A stretch of 39,609 nucleotides of DNA from Opitutaceae bacterium (GCA_030648295.1 JAUSID010000067.1:1-39609), one strand, 5' to 3'; positions 1 through 8,726 are shown, numbered from the stretch's first letter. Made by a program: numbers and translations. The notes: a model not told the origin generated them from the sequence alone.

Positions 1-1343
1 CACGCCTTCCGGCGGCAAGGTCGCGCGCCCGGCGAAGTTTTTCGGGAACGTAGCGCCGGCGAGGTCGAGGCACGTCGCCATCAGATCGGGCAGATAGCCA
101 GTCTCCCGACTGAAGGAACCCGCCCGCAGTTGCGCCGGCCAGCGCGCAATGAAGGGAGTGGAGATGCCGCCTTCATGCACGAAGACCTTGTTGAGCCGAT
201 GCGGTGCGTTGCTCACATGCGCGCCGCGGATCCCGTAACCTTCGAAGGACTCGCGAGACCCAGCGTCGCGCCCGGCAGGCTGCGCCGCGGACTCTCTGGC
301 GCGCCGCCGTTGTCGGACAGGAAAATAACGAGCGTGTCCCGCTCGGCGCCGATGGCGCGCAGGCTCGCGAGCACGCGCCCGACGCCGCGATCCAAACGAT
401 CGATCATCGCGGCGTAGATAGACATCCGCAGATCCCAGTCGTCCTTCTGCGGCGCGGGAATTGTTTCCCAGGCCGGCATCGTCTCCGGGCGCGGCGCCAT
501 TTCGCTCCTCGCATCGATCAGCCCGAGATCGATCAAACGTTGGTGTCGGCGGGTGCGGATGACGTCCCAACCGTCGCGGTATTTGCCGCGATACCTGGCA
601 ATATCCTCGGCCGGCGCATGCAGCGGCCAGTGCGGCGCGTTGAAAGCGAGATAGAAGAAGAACGGTTGGGTGCTTCCGCGCTGATCGCCGATATAGTTAA
701 CGGCAAAGTCGGTGAAAGCATCCGTCGAAAAGAATCCTTCGCGGGGCGGGGTGAAGGGCTGATCATTCAGCGCCATCGGCGCTTTCACGATCTTGCCCGT
801 GTGCTGCATGCCGTGACCAAAGTAGTTCATCGCGCCCTCGAGCACCGTGAAGGATCGCTCGAACCCGCGATCCGCGGGCCAGTGCGGGCGCTCGTATCCG
901 AGATGCCATTTCCCCGTCATCCCGGTGCGATAACCTGAGGCGCGCAAAACCTCGGCGATGGTGGGCGTTTGCACGCTCAATCGGTCCGCATAGGCCGGAC
1001 TGGCAAGTTGCTCGCGAACCTTGCGCGCATATTCATCGACCATGTTTCCGATTCCCGCCTGGTGCGGGTGTAGCCCGGTGAGCAGCGACGCGCGCGAGGG
1101 ACAGCACCGCGCGGTATTATAGAATTGCGTGAGCCGCACGCCGTCGGCCGCGAGCCGGTCGAGATTGGGCGTTGAAATTTCTCCGCCAAAACAACCCAGG
1201 TCCGAAAACCCGAGGTCGTCCGCGAAAATGATGAGGATGTTGGGCCGGGCTGCCGTCGCTCCGGGGGAGCGGAGCGGCGCGGACATCATGGCCGCGACGC
1301 ACGTCAGGATGATGAGATAGCGATGCGCTGAAATCATGGTCAT
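1..1343 (-). pseudogene. Secreted sulfatase 1 (arylsulfatase family), frameshifted, C-terminus beyond the window
   Basis: Formylglycine-dependent sulfatase that would hydrolyse sulfate esters on a saccharide in the periplasm or outside the cell. Counting from the ATG at 1343, a signal peptide (about residues 1-31) is followed by the metal-site segment PNILIIFADDLGFSD and the modification motif C-C-P-S-R (Cys80 is the predicted formylglycine). GKWHLGY and FLSDNGG follow. After that the frame is lost and a stop falls at 213. The homologous continuation (GRDAGSRESFEGYG, then VHEGGISTPFIARWP) is present in another frame down to base 1, so only a small indel separates the two parts. The (CT)3 run at 292-297 fits a 2-base insertion. 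The start at 1343 lies 5 bases after the stop of the upstream gene; a longer frame to 1511 would overlap that gene and looks non-coding. It is either a recent pseudogene or an assembly error. Confidence 0.85.
292..297. other. Frameshift site in sulfatase 1, (CT)3 dinucleotide run
   Basis: Reading the minus strand, the sulfatase frame is correct through SDNGGAPES. The family-typical continuation A-A-Q-P-A-G-R-D-A-G resumes in another frame just past this run. Removing one CT unit joins the two halves into one open frame with no other change. Confidence 0.7.
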
Positions 1344-1348
1344 GGCTA

Positions 1349-3583
1349 TCAGGGTTGGTCCTCTGCGCGGCTTAACTTTCCGAAGAGATCCGCATCGAGA
1401 TTCATCAGGCCGAAAATGCCATTGAGGTGGCTCGTGCTCACCCACGGCAGCCAGCCCCGGTGCAGGCCGCGGCCGCGCCGCGGCGCCAGGCTCCAGTGCT
1501 CCTGCTGCCATCCCGGGCCTCCCAGGTCATACGTGCGCCCCGGCAGCGCGAGCATGCTCTTGGTGCTGTGCAGCAGGAGCCGGGACACTTCGTAATAATG
1601 AACGTCGCCGGTATATTTATAGAGCTTCGCAAAATCATCGGCATCGAAACTCATATATTGGTCCACGAGCGAATGGCCGGACGCGATCAGCTGCACGCCA
1701 ACGGTCGAAGCCCCGGTTTTCCAATGCAGGTTGAGTGCGGTGTCATCGACTGGCATGGGTACATTCCACAGATAAATCCACGTTTCGGCGTAGTTGGCCG
1801 CTCCTCTGGCGCAAGCCAGCCACTTCCGGTCGCGCGTCGCTTCATACAGCGCCAGATATGCCTCCAACGAAATCGTGGCCGCCTCCTTGTCGAGGACATC
1901 AGGGTTGTCGATCGTGCCGCCGACGAACCGGCCGCGCGACTGCCCGTTGGTCCAGCAGAAATCCGCCGCGCGCACCGCGGCCGTGAGATAGGGTTGCTCT
2001 CCGGTAATCCGGTGCATTCGCACCAGCAAGGGCACGGCATTGAAGCTGGCGTTGGCCGAGGCGGAGCCGATCTCCGCCGAGGCGGCCTTCCACGAACGCG
2101 GGAAGCCGCCGCTTTGCTGTTGCTGCGGCAGCAACCAGTCCGCGAATTCGCGGCACCAGGCGAGCCATGCCGGGTGCTCGCGTCCGAGCGCCTTCTCCCG
2201 CACATAGGCGTCGAGCAGCATCTTCAGGTCGTCGCCAAAGCTCCGCAGGTACATCATTCCGTCCTTCCGCTCGCGGACCGAAACCGGCGTGCCGTCGTCC
2301 AGATTAAAACCCTCTCCCTGGGGCGGCGACATTTTCAACCGGACGAAACTGGCGGCGATGGCCTCAGCCTTTCGGCGCAGGTCCACCGACCGCGGTCCCG
2401 GTTCGAGCGCCGCTTCCTGCAGCAGGTAATTCACCGCTTCCAGATTTTTCCCGCAAAACCCCATCAGGGCACGGCGGTCCGCGGTCTTCAGGTCATGGGT
2501 GGCCGCATTGATGAAAAGCGGAATGCCGCTCCAGCCCTCTTTTTCGATGACGTTGGCCGCCAGCATATCGATCAGCACACGGCGAACGGTCGTAACGTCG
2601 TGCCGCTCGACCGCTGGTTGCAAAGCCTGCCATGCCCACCGCCACACTGAAGCCATCGTATCCGGAAAAGAATCACCCGAGCCGATCCGAAAACGGACCG
2701 CATACTGCTGTGCCCATCCGTCCTGGACGGGGTGATACCGGCGTCGCCACGCGTGCAATTGTCCGCCCGGATACGTGTTGCCGGCATAGGTTACCTGACC
2801 CTCGCTGCCCGGGAACCAGTAACCCACGGAAAGCTTCCCGCCGCGTTCCTGCGCCCCAATCGCACCGAACTGAAAAGCGGAATTCATCATCGCCACGGCC
2901 TGCACATCATTTCCTTCCGCGGCCGTCGTGCCGCCTTTGGGCGAGGGATTCAGGATCGCGATCGACGACCGATCGGAAAAATGAGCCAGAAACAACGGCG
3001 CTGGCAGTCGATCTTCGCGAATCCGCACGGTGTAATTTCCCGGTTGGTAATGGGCCTGGCCGCCGATCGCCGTCTTGGTGAGATGTTCGAAACCGCCGTA
3101 GATCATGCCGGGGGCAAACCATTCGGCATCGGTCCAGGCGCGCGGTCCCGTGAAGTCGAATTGAAACCCCGACATGAAGCCTTCGGTTGCGCTGCCCGAC
3201 ACTTTCACCGATCGGGAAAGGCGCACGACCGAACCGTCCTGCCGCCACTCGTCTTCGACCGTGAAAAGCGACGAATTTGGACCGCGCACCATCGCCTTGC
3301 CGTTAAAGCCGTCGGGCTTTTTCACCACCTCGGTGTATCCGGAGGACACGGATGTGATTTGATTCGGCTCGCTCCAGAGCTCGATCTCGACGGGCTTGAG
3401 TCGGGAGGCGCTCGCAAGCCCGGCATTCGACACGGCTACTCCCCATTGCCCCGGCTCCGTCTGGATTGGCTGCAGCAGCGGAGCTGGTTTCGTAACCTTG
3501 GTTGCGGAGAACGCCGGTAGATCGATGCCGAACGCGATAGCGACGGTGAGAAATGCCAACGCGCTGCGGCGCGATGTCGTCAT
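1349..3583 (-). CDS. Secreted (alpha/alpha)6-barrel glycosidase-like protein, family not recognised
   Basis: A 744-residue protein with a Sec signal peptide (T-T-S-R-R followed by a hydrophobic stretch, cleavage probably after A-F-S-A). The first 300 or so residues look like a beta-sandwich domain rich in aromatics (WTDAEWFAPGMIYGG, FPGSEGQVTYAG). The second half has repeated helical pairs with W, Y and G motifs typical of six-hairpin glycosidases (EFADWLLPQQQQSGGFP, TISLEAYLALYEATRDRKWL, WIYLWNVP). The start at 3583 is preceded by GGGAGG with about 6 bases of spacing; the upstream ATG at 3649 has no such site. It is followed after 5 bases by sulfatase 1, so the two are probably cotranscribed. 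Role inferred: processing an oligosaccharide outside the cytoplasm. I cannot assign the family or the catalytic residues. Confidence 0.8.
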   Translation of the reverse strand: MTTSRRSALAFLTVAIAFGIDLPAFSATKVTKPAPLLQPIQTEPGQWGVAVSNAGLASASRLKPVEIELWSEPNQITSVSSGYTEVVKKPDGFNGKAMVRGPNSSLFTVEDEWRQDGSVVRLSRSVKVSGSATEGFMSGFQFDFTGPRAWTDAEWFAPGMIYGGFEHLTKTAIGGQAHYQPGNYTVRIREDRLPAPLFLAHFSDRSSIAILNPSPKGGTTAAEGNDVQAVAMMNSAFQFGAIGAQERGGKLSVGYWFPGSEGQVTYAGNTYPGGQLHAWRRRYHPVQDGWAQQYAVRFRIGSGDSFPDTMASVWRWAWQALQPAVERHDVTTVRRVLIDMLAANVIEKEGWSGIPLFINAATHDLKTADRRALMGFCGKNLEAVNYLLQEAALEPGPRSVDLRRKAEAIAASFVRLKMSPPQGEGFNLDDGTPVSVRERKDGMMYLRSFGDDLKMLLDAYVREKALGREHPAWLAWCREFADWLLPQQQQSGGFPRSWKAASAEIGSASANASFNAVPLLVRMHRITGEQPYLTAAVRAADFCWTNGQSRGRFVGGTIDNPDVLDKEAATISLEAYLALYEATRDRKWLACARGAANYAETWIYLWNVPMPVDDTALNLHWKTGASTVGVQLIASGHSLVDQYMSFDADDFAKLYKYTGDVHYYEVSRLLLHSTKSMLALPGRTYDLGGPGWQQEHWSLAPRRGRGLHRGWLPWVSTSHLNGIFGLMNLDADLFGKLSRAEDQP

Positions 3584-3661
3584 CGCAGCCCTCCCGCCAA
3601 AACGCGTCGTCGAATTTGTGTTTAGCATGATAATTTGGTGATGATTCATGTGTTCAGTCGC

Positions 3662-4204
3662 TCATTCGCGAACACCCTGCTCCCGGAGCGCATGTCGGAA
3701 ATTTTCGCGCGTGATCAACGTGCCGACGGTACGCGTATCGATGGGCGGTTCGACGCCGTCTTTGATCCATTTATACATCATCCCGCTCGTGCGGTATCCA
3801 TGATCTTCCGCGGACAGCAGGATTGAGCCGTGGAATGACGTCGGCCTCTCCTTCTCGAGTTCGATGATGCAATCCGTGCCATTGATACCAACCCCGATTG
3901 CGTCGTCGGCGATGAAACCGCGTCCTTCGAGCGCGCGGACGGCTCCAAGCACGGCATCATCATTGATGCTGCACACGAGCCAATGCTTCACGTCCGGATG
4001 CTGCGTTAGCAATACGTTCGTGGCATCGAACGCTCCAGGAATGTCAGTTGTCCGCTGAGGCGCCCGGAAAATGCGGTCCGATGAAAATCCGGCGGCCATC
4101 AACGCGGCAATCGCGCCCGCGGTGCGTTCGCTTGTCGTGGCGAGTTCGTCGAACGTTACAGCGCAAACAGCAGATTCCTCGATTCGCCAAGCCCGCTTTT
4201 TCAT
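3662..4204 (-). pseudogene. C-terminal half of an AraF-like L-arabinose ABC-transporter binding protein
   Basis: The 180 residues align without large gaps to the second half of E. coli AraF as I remember it: KRAWRIEESAV against KRGWDVKESAV, DIPGAFDATNVLLTQHPDVKHW against DIPGAFDAANSMLVQHPEVKHW, then GINGTD and LITRENF. Ligand-contact positions of that lobe are retained (Asn in S-I-N-D-D, Asn and Asp in G-I-N-G-T-D). The signal peptide and the whole N-terminal lobe are missing. Similarity continues a few codons upstream of the ATG (W-N-E before M-K-K-R), and a possible further trace lies in another frame, so the ATG at 4204 is probably not a real start. Without the first lobe it cannot bind sugar in the usual clamshell manner. 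No permease or ATPase gene is nearby. Probably a truncation remnant, although the surviving frame is clean. Confidence 0.8.
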
Positions 4205-4261
4205 TTCGTTCCAACTGGCTCGATCATGACCATCAGTTTAGCCTGATTTGCACGTGGATTT

Positions 4262-4294
4262 CTTCCGGAAGGCAGGGCAGAGTTTTCCGGAAAA
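4262..4294. promoter_or_regulatory. Pair of TTCCGGAA palindromes between divergent genes, candidate operator
   Basis: CTTCCGGAAG (4262-4271) and TTTTCCGGAAAA (4283-4294) are both perfect palindromes sharing the core TTCCGGAA. Their centres are 22 bases apart, close to two helical turns. They lie just upstream of the AraC-type gene (ATG at 4303) and in the gap to the divergent AraF remnant. AraC-family proteins usually bind direct repeats, so the binding protein could be another regulator. Function is inferred. Confidence 0.4.
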
Positions 4295-4302
4295 ATAAGG
4301 AG

Positions 4303-5130
4303 ATGTCCGACGTCCGCTTCGAAACGTTTGGCTTGAATGCCCGGCTGCTGTCCCCGCCCAAGCCGATGGGACGTATTCATCACCATCACGAGATGGAGAT
4401 CAATTTCCTGTTCTCGGGCGGAGTCACCTACCTTCACCGCGGGGCGATGTGCAAGCTGATGCCACGGCGACTGACCATGTTCTGGGGGTCGACGCCGCAC
4501 AGCCTCGTGGCGGCGGAACCCGGCAGCGAGATGGCGTGGATCACGGTGCCACTGGCCTGGGTGTGGAGCTGGGCGCTGCCGAGAAAATTTATTCGCGGAT
4601 TGATGGAAGGACGCTGGTGGACGGCACCGACGGGCAGCCACGAGCGATTCCCCGTGCGGGCCTGGGTCGAGGAACTCGAGGATGCGAGCCCCAGCAGGCA
4701 CGAGCGGCTGCTACTCGAGCTCCACGCCTGTTTCCTGTGGATGGCGGAGCAGGCCGCAACCACCAGCGACGCGGAAGTGCGCGCAATTCCAGCCGGAGCC
4801 ACGGGCGGATTGCACCGAATCGAACGGATGGCCCGGTTTATGGCCGAGCGCTTTCAGGATAGCATCAGCGTCGCCGATGTCGCGGCCGCGGCGGAGCTCC
4901 ACCCGAATTACGCGATGCCTCTTTTCCAACGGCACTGCGGCGTGACCATTCACGATTACCTGATGCAATATCGGCTCACTCACGCGCAGTGGCTGCTGCT
5001 GACCACCGACGAAAAGATCATCGATGTCGCTCTGGCGAGCGGCTTTGGCTCGTTGAGCAGTTTCTATGAGGCATTCACGCGCATAGCCAAGGAACCGCCG
5101 CAGACATTCCGCCGACGCATGCGAGCATGA
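4303..5130 (+). CDS. AraC-family transcriptional regulator with cupin-type sensor domain
   Basis: A 275-residue one-component regulator. The N-terminal half has a cupin-like sugar-sensing fold beginning with R-I-H-H-H-H-E-M-E-I-N (about residues 24-34) and L-H-R-G; residues 60-67 (F-W-G-S-T-P-H-S) fit the next cupin strand. The C-terminal 100 residues carry two helix-turn-helix units: about 188-209 (SVADVAAAAELHPNYAMPLF) and about 237-258, with the AraC signature G-F-G-S-L-S-S-F-Y-E-A-F. The ATG at 4303 matches where the cupin domain should start. AAGGAG abuts it with no spacing, so that site may not act as a normal ribosome-binding site. A longer frame from 4048 would run through the divergent gene and is not supported. 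It probably controls one or both flanking minus-strand gene groups in response to a released sugar. Confidence 0.9.
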   Translation: MSDVRFETFGLNARLLSPPKPMGRIHHHHEMEINFLFSGGVTYLHRGAMCKLMPRRLTMFWGSTPHSLVAAEPGSEMAWITVPLAWVWSWALPRKFIRGLMEGRWWTAPTGSHERFPVRAWVEELEDASPSRHERLLLELHACFLWMAEQAATTSDAEVRAIPAGATGGLHRIERMARFMAERFQDSISVADVAAAAELHPNYAMPLFQRHCGVTIHDYLMQYRLTHAQWLLLTTDEKIIDVALASGFGSLSSFYEAFTRIAKEPPQTFRRRMRA

Positions 5131-5145
5131 CCACTGGTTTTCGCG

Positions 5146-6009
5146 TCACGGCTTGGTCGCCGACCTCGCTGCTTCCGGTGTAACAGGTCGCGTGAACGCA
5201 GTTTTTTCCGGCCCTGTCAGCGTGCCGGTGCCATAATTGTCCATCGTGAGCCAGAATTCACCCTTCGTGCCGGTCCACATCATGATGCTCTCACGGCCAC
5301 TGCCATCATCGTCGCAGACGCCAATCTCCACTCCGAGGCGTTTCCCCGCGCGCAGTGCAACCCCGGGAACACGAAATCCGACCTCCAGAATGTAGCCCGT
5401 TTGGGTTTTTCGAAAGGCCGAGCTGCCCGCCCAATCACGATTGAATCGCTGTGTCTGCGGCTTCTCGACCGCATACTTATCCGAATGGTCGAGATAAACC
5501 CGCGGCGGATCAACCGGAAGGAAGTGCAACTCGTATCCCATCAGCTCGCGCGGATCGCACCGTTCAAACCAATCGGACCGGCCATCCATGATCTTCACGC
5601 GCCGGCCCCGCTGATGATCGTAATCAAGATAGATCTCGACGCAGTCGCACAAGAACGACGATGGCTGGCTCGGGGGGATGACGCGATCATCGTTGACCTC
5701 GAATAGGAAAAAAAGGCGGTCGCCGAACCAGGCCCCACGCCATTGGTAGCTCAAGTCGGCATCGCCGGTCCACTTCTCGCGCGTCATCCCCTGCCCAAAC
5801 CACAACTTGTCCGCACCTCGAACGACATTGGGCGTGATCGATTCCCAATCGCGCGAATCGCCATCCACGGCAATCTGTCGTCGGACGAAGCGTGTTTGGG
5901 TGTCAGCCGAACCGGGTTCCGCCGCTGAGCACTCCCTCGCCAGCTCTGCCGCGAACAGGACGAGCAACGTGAGCGACCCTCTCTCGAAAATTGTCATCAA
6001 TGGCTTCAT
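5146..6009 (-). CDS. Secreted CBM9-like carbohydrate-binding domain protein
   Basis: A 287-residue exported protein. The start at 6009 gives a signal peptide (M-K-P-L-M-T-I-F-E-R-G-S then L-T-L-L-V-L-F-A-A-E-L-A). The mature part opens with the pattern of family 9 carbohydrate-binding modules: I-A-V-D-G-D-S-R-D-W (about residue 50), a strand-rich segment GDRLFFLFEVNDDRVIPP, then C-V-E-I-Y-L-D-Y-D, and near the end YILEVGFRVP and V-E-I-G-V-C-D-D-D-G. In such proteins the domain binds reducing-end sugars; here no catalytic domain is attached. It is last in a same-strand series sulfatase 2, GH43, CBM9 with gaps of about 100 bases. Its 3' end converges on the AraC gene with a 15-base gap. An in-frame ATG at 6069 gives a longer N-terminus that looks less like a signal peptide. 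Confidence 0.75.
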   Translation of the reverse strand: MKPLMTIFERGSLTLLVLFAAELARECSAAEPGSADTQTRFVRRQIAVDGDSRDWESITPNVVRGADKLWFGQGMTREKWTGDADLSYQWRGAWFGDRLFFLFEVNDDRVIPPSQPSSFLCDCVEIYLDYDHQRGRRVKIMDGRSDWFERCDPRELMGYELHFLPVDPPRVYLDHSDKYAVEKPQTQRFNRDWAGSSAFRKTQTGYILEVGFRVPGVALRAGKRLGVEIGVCDDDGSGRESIMMWTGTKGEFWLTMDNYGTGTLTGPEKTAFTRPVTPEAARSATKP

Positions 6010-6100
6010 AATAGGTTTGGGCGTGCTTATCTTGTCGACCTGAGCTGGCCGGTCAGGCTGAAGCTTCATGAAGATGCCGCGGCAATGTGATTCATTCGCT

Positions 6101-7153
6101 TCACTTGCCCGGTAGGGACTTCCAAGGAACCACTTGTCTTGAATCCGTAGGGCCCTTCACTTTTAGAATATCGGGTTTCGATTTGTCTGGATTAGCCACA
6201 AACTCACACCGGTCGATGGCCATTTTCCTTGGACCTGGGGTGCTGAGGTTTTTGTGACTATGGTAGACCATAATCAGTTCCCGGTTCGGAGCTCGAACGA
6301 ACGAGCAATGGCCGGTGCCTCGAAGATTTTCGGTCTGCTGTAAAATGGGATTCCCGTCGTGTTTTGTCCAGGGGCCGAAAGGAGATGAAGCGGTGGCGTA
6401 ACCAACCGCATATTTTTGGCTCAGGTAATGGTTTCCCGTGTAGAACAGATAATAGACTCCCTTGTGCTTTAATACCGCAGAACCTTCCGTCACCGGCCAT
6501 TTGGCATATTTTGGATCCGCGTTCTCCCAAGGCTGGGTATACCAGATGCAACGGCGTTTGGTCTCCTCCTTCGGCGTCATCCAATCCTCCTTCATTTCCA
6601 CGACGTAGATGTCGTTCGATCGATTCTCGAAACTCACATAATACATGTAGGCTTTACCATCATCATCGACAAACAGGTGGGGGTCGATCGCTCTTTGGGG
6701 CCAGACAGGCTTTTTCACTGCTTGAACAAAGGGCCCCAACGGCGAAGCGCTGGTCGCAATAGCCAAATGTTCCTCCACGGTGTAATACATGTAAAACGTC
6801 CCATTGCGCTCGTAGACTTCTGCGCCCCAAAAGCCCCTTGTTCCCCACGAATTAGCCTTCTCCAGGGCCCGTCCTCCGGAGTGCACACCCGCTGGCTCAC
6901 TCCAATTGACTAGGTCGGTCGATACATAAACCTTGAAACCCAGGTGGACATCACGTCCCCCATCCGTCCCGTACAAATAATATTTTCCACCGGTCTGTAG
7001 AATAAATGGATCGGCCATTTCGGGCACCACGCCCACGCTGTTGTCGTAGAATAATTCCTCGGGGTGAAGTTTCAGCGACGGTCCGACTTCCTGTGCCAAT
7101 GAAAATTGGACGCAGGCGAACACCGCAGCGACGACTGCTGTCCTTCGAGACAT
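6101..7153 (-). CDS. Secreted GH43-family glycosidase (arabinanase/xylosidase type)
   Basis: A 350-residue five-bladed beta-propeller glycosidase, expected to remove or cleave alpha-L-arabinofuranosyl or beta-D-xylosyl residues. The three invariant acids of GH43 are visible: Asp48 in M-A-D-P-F (base), Asp157 in I-D-P-H-L-F-V-D-D-D-G (pKa modulator) and Glu223 in V-T-E-G-S-A-V (acid). The chosen ATG (7153) gives the signal peptide M-S-R-R-T-A-V-V-A-A-V-F-A-C; an ATG at 7183 is also possible. Base composition stands out: two 60-base lines (6481 and 6601) have 32 and 25 G+C by hand count, against 35 and 40 in two sample lines from neighbouring genes. That suggests acquisition from a lower-G+C donor. 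It sits between sulfatase 2 and the CBM9-like gene. Exact substrate cannot be told from sequence. Confidence 0.92.
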   Translation of the reverse strand: MSRRTAVVAAVFACVQFSLAQEVGPSLKLHPEELFYDNSVGVVPEMADPFILQTGGKYYLYGTDGGRDVHLGFKVYVSTDLVNWSEPAGVHSGGRALEKANSWGTRGFWGAEVYERNGTFYMYYTVEEHLAIATSASPLGPFVQAVKKPVWPQRAIDPHLFVDDDGKAYMYYVSFENRSNDIYVVEMKEDWMTPKEETKRRCIWYTQPWENADPKYAKWPVTEGSAVLKHKGVYYLFYTGNHYLSQKYAVGYATASSPFGPWTKHDGNPILQQTENLRGTGHCSFVRAPNRELIMVYHSHKNLSTPGPRKMAIDRCEFVANPDKSKPDILKVKGPTDSRQVVPWKSLPGK

Positions 7154-7256
7154 GATGTTGCGGAGGTGAATACCTTTCCTCATTTTGTGATGATCCAATC
7201 CTTGGGTGCCACAAAACCTTTGCGGCCTTCACTGCGTCCGTGCATGAGTTCGGTCT

Positions 7257-8726
7257 TCATTTGGCACCCTTCTTCTTCTTCCTTCCGCCCTCGATTGGCG
7301 CCGCACCTAAAGCCGGGCCGTTGTCCGGCGGCATGGAGCGGTGCCACGCGAGCACTTTCGTGGTCAGGCGAGTTACGACGTCCTTATTTTGGGCGGCGAG
7401 GTTTGTGGTTTCTGAGCGATCGCGTGCGAGATCATACAGCTCTGGTTTCGAGCCGTTGTAGTCGCAGAGCAATTTCCAGTTGCCGTCGCGAATCGCCAGA
7501 TCGGGTTGCTGCGGCACGGCCAAACCCGGCATCAATTTCCGGTCCGGGGGACGCCGCCAACAGATCGCCGTCTGCCGCGATGCAACGCTCTTGCCGAGCA
7601 AGGTCTCGGCAACGTCTTCACCATCGAAGCTGACGCCGTCAGGCGAGTTCGCGCCCGCAAACCGGAGAAGCGATGGCACGAGATCGAACGCGGCAAAGAT
7701 GGAGGTTTCGTTGTGCTGGCCGGCTTTGTTTGCCGGGATGAACCCCGGTCCCCAGACGATGAGCGGCGAGCGGATACCGCCTTCATAGAGCGTCCCCTTC
7801 GCGCCCCGGAAGGGCCCAGCCGAGCCCGCGCCCGGCTCGGGGCCATTGTCGGAGCAGAGGAGGATGAGCGTGTTGTCCCGCAGCTTGGGCGTGTTGCGGA
7901 TATGGTCGAATATCACGCCGAGTTGCTCGTCCATCGTTTCGAGAACTCCGTGATAGAGCGCTTTTTTGCTGCCGTCGCCGCGCTTGGCCGCCACCGGGAA
8001 AAACGGCGAATGCACATCACCAGGCCAAAGGTTGATATAAAACGGCCGGGCATCTGCAGCGGCTTTATCGATGAACAGAATAGCGGCGCCAGTATAACCC
8101 GCGGTGATTTGCGCGACGTCATACCAGATGATCGGACCGCGGCCGAGCTTGTCGGACCCGTAGGTGCTTCGGGTTGGAGGCCGGCCATCGTGAGAATAGC
8201 CGAGGCCGAGCAGACGCGGCCCGAGGCCTTCGAAATTCGTCAGCGATTCATCGAAGCCATATTCCGGGATGAGCGGCGCCTCGCCGACGTCGCGCTGGCC
8301 ACCCATGTGCCACTTGCCGAAGTGCCCCGTCGCGTAGCCGCTTTGCTTGAGGTAGCGAGCGAGCACGGGCGCCTTCGGATCGAGCCACTGCGCCATGCCG
8401 CGACGCTCGTTATCCGCCCGGTTGTTGAGGAATGAAGTAATGCGCCACCGTTGCGGATACTGTCCCGTCGTCAGCGCCACCCGCGAAGGTGAGCAGATGG
8501 ACTGATTAACGTAAAACTGCGAGTAGCGGATTCCTTCGGCCGCAAGGCGATCAATGTGCGGTGTCCGCGCATGGGTGTTGCCGAAACACGACAGGTCTCC
8601 CCACCCCATGTCGTCGACAAAGACCATTACGATGTTGGGCGCGGCGACGACGCGTGGCGCCGCGACAGGGACAAGCACGAGAAGCGAGAGGAAAATGTAG
8701 TTCATCATTCCACGGTGTGAGGACAT
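7257..8726 (-). CDS. Secreted sulfatase 2 (arylsulfatase A-like)
   Basis: A 489-residue formylglycine sulfatase. A signal peptide (M-N-Y-I-F-L-S-L-L-V-L-V-P-V, ending near V-V-A-A) precedes PNIVMVFVDDMGWGD, whose acids bind calcium. Next come the C-S-P-S-R motif (Cys78 is the predicted formylglycine), GHFGKWHMG, and LLCSDNGPEPG followed by KGTLYEGGIRSPLIVWGPG. The C-terminal subdomain is complete (WKLLCDYNGSKPELYDL). The last residues are a basic tail, G-R-K-K-K-K-G-A-K. Alternative starts at 8708 or 8705 give an equally good signal peptide. It probably heads a minus-strand unit with GH43 and CBM9, just downstream of the TBDR relic. Such enzymes desulfate algal or host glycans; the sugar and position cannot be read from sequence. 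Confidence 0.93.
   Translation of the reverse strand: MSSHRGMMNYIFLSLLVLVPVAAPRVVAAPNIVMVFVDDMGWGDLSCFGNTHARTPHIDRLAAEGIRYSQFYVNQSICSPSRVALTTGQYPQRWRITSFLNNRADNERRGMAQWLDPKAPVLARYLKQSGYATGHFGKWHMGGQRDVGEAPLIPEYGFDESLTNFEGLGPRLLGLGYSHDGRPPTRSTYGSDKLGRGPIIWYDVAQITAGYTGAAILFIDKAAADARPFYINLWPGDVHSPFFPVAAKRGDGSKKALYHGVLETMDEQLGVIFDHIRNTPKLRDNTLILLCSDNGPEPGAGSAGPFRGAKGTLYEGGIRSPLIVWGPGFIPANKAGQHNETSIFAAFDLVPSLLRFAGANSPDGVSFDGEDVAETLLGKSVASRQTAICWRRPPDRKLMPGLAVPQQPDLAIRDGNWKLLCDYNGSKPELYDLARDRSETTNLAAQNKDVVTRLTTKVLAWHRSMPPDNGPALGAAPIEGGRKKKKGAK

Noticed and set aside
1344-1511. N-terminal extension of sulfatase 1
   Set aside because: It overlaps the end of the upstream gene and places Pro/Ala/Arg-rich sequence before a good signal peptide.
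4048-4302. N-terminal extension of the AraC-type protein
   Set aside because: It would run through the start of the AraF remnant; the residues are basic and featureless, and the cupin domain begins after the ATG at 4303.
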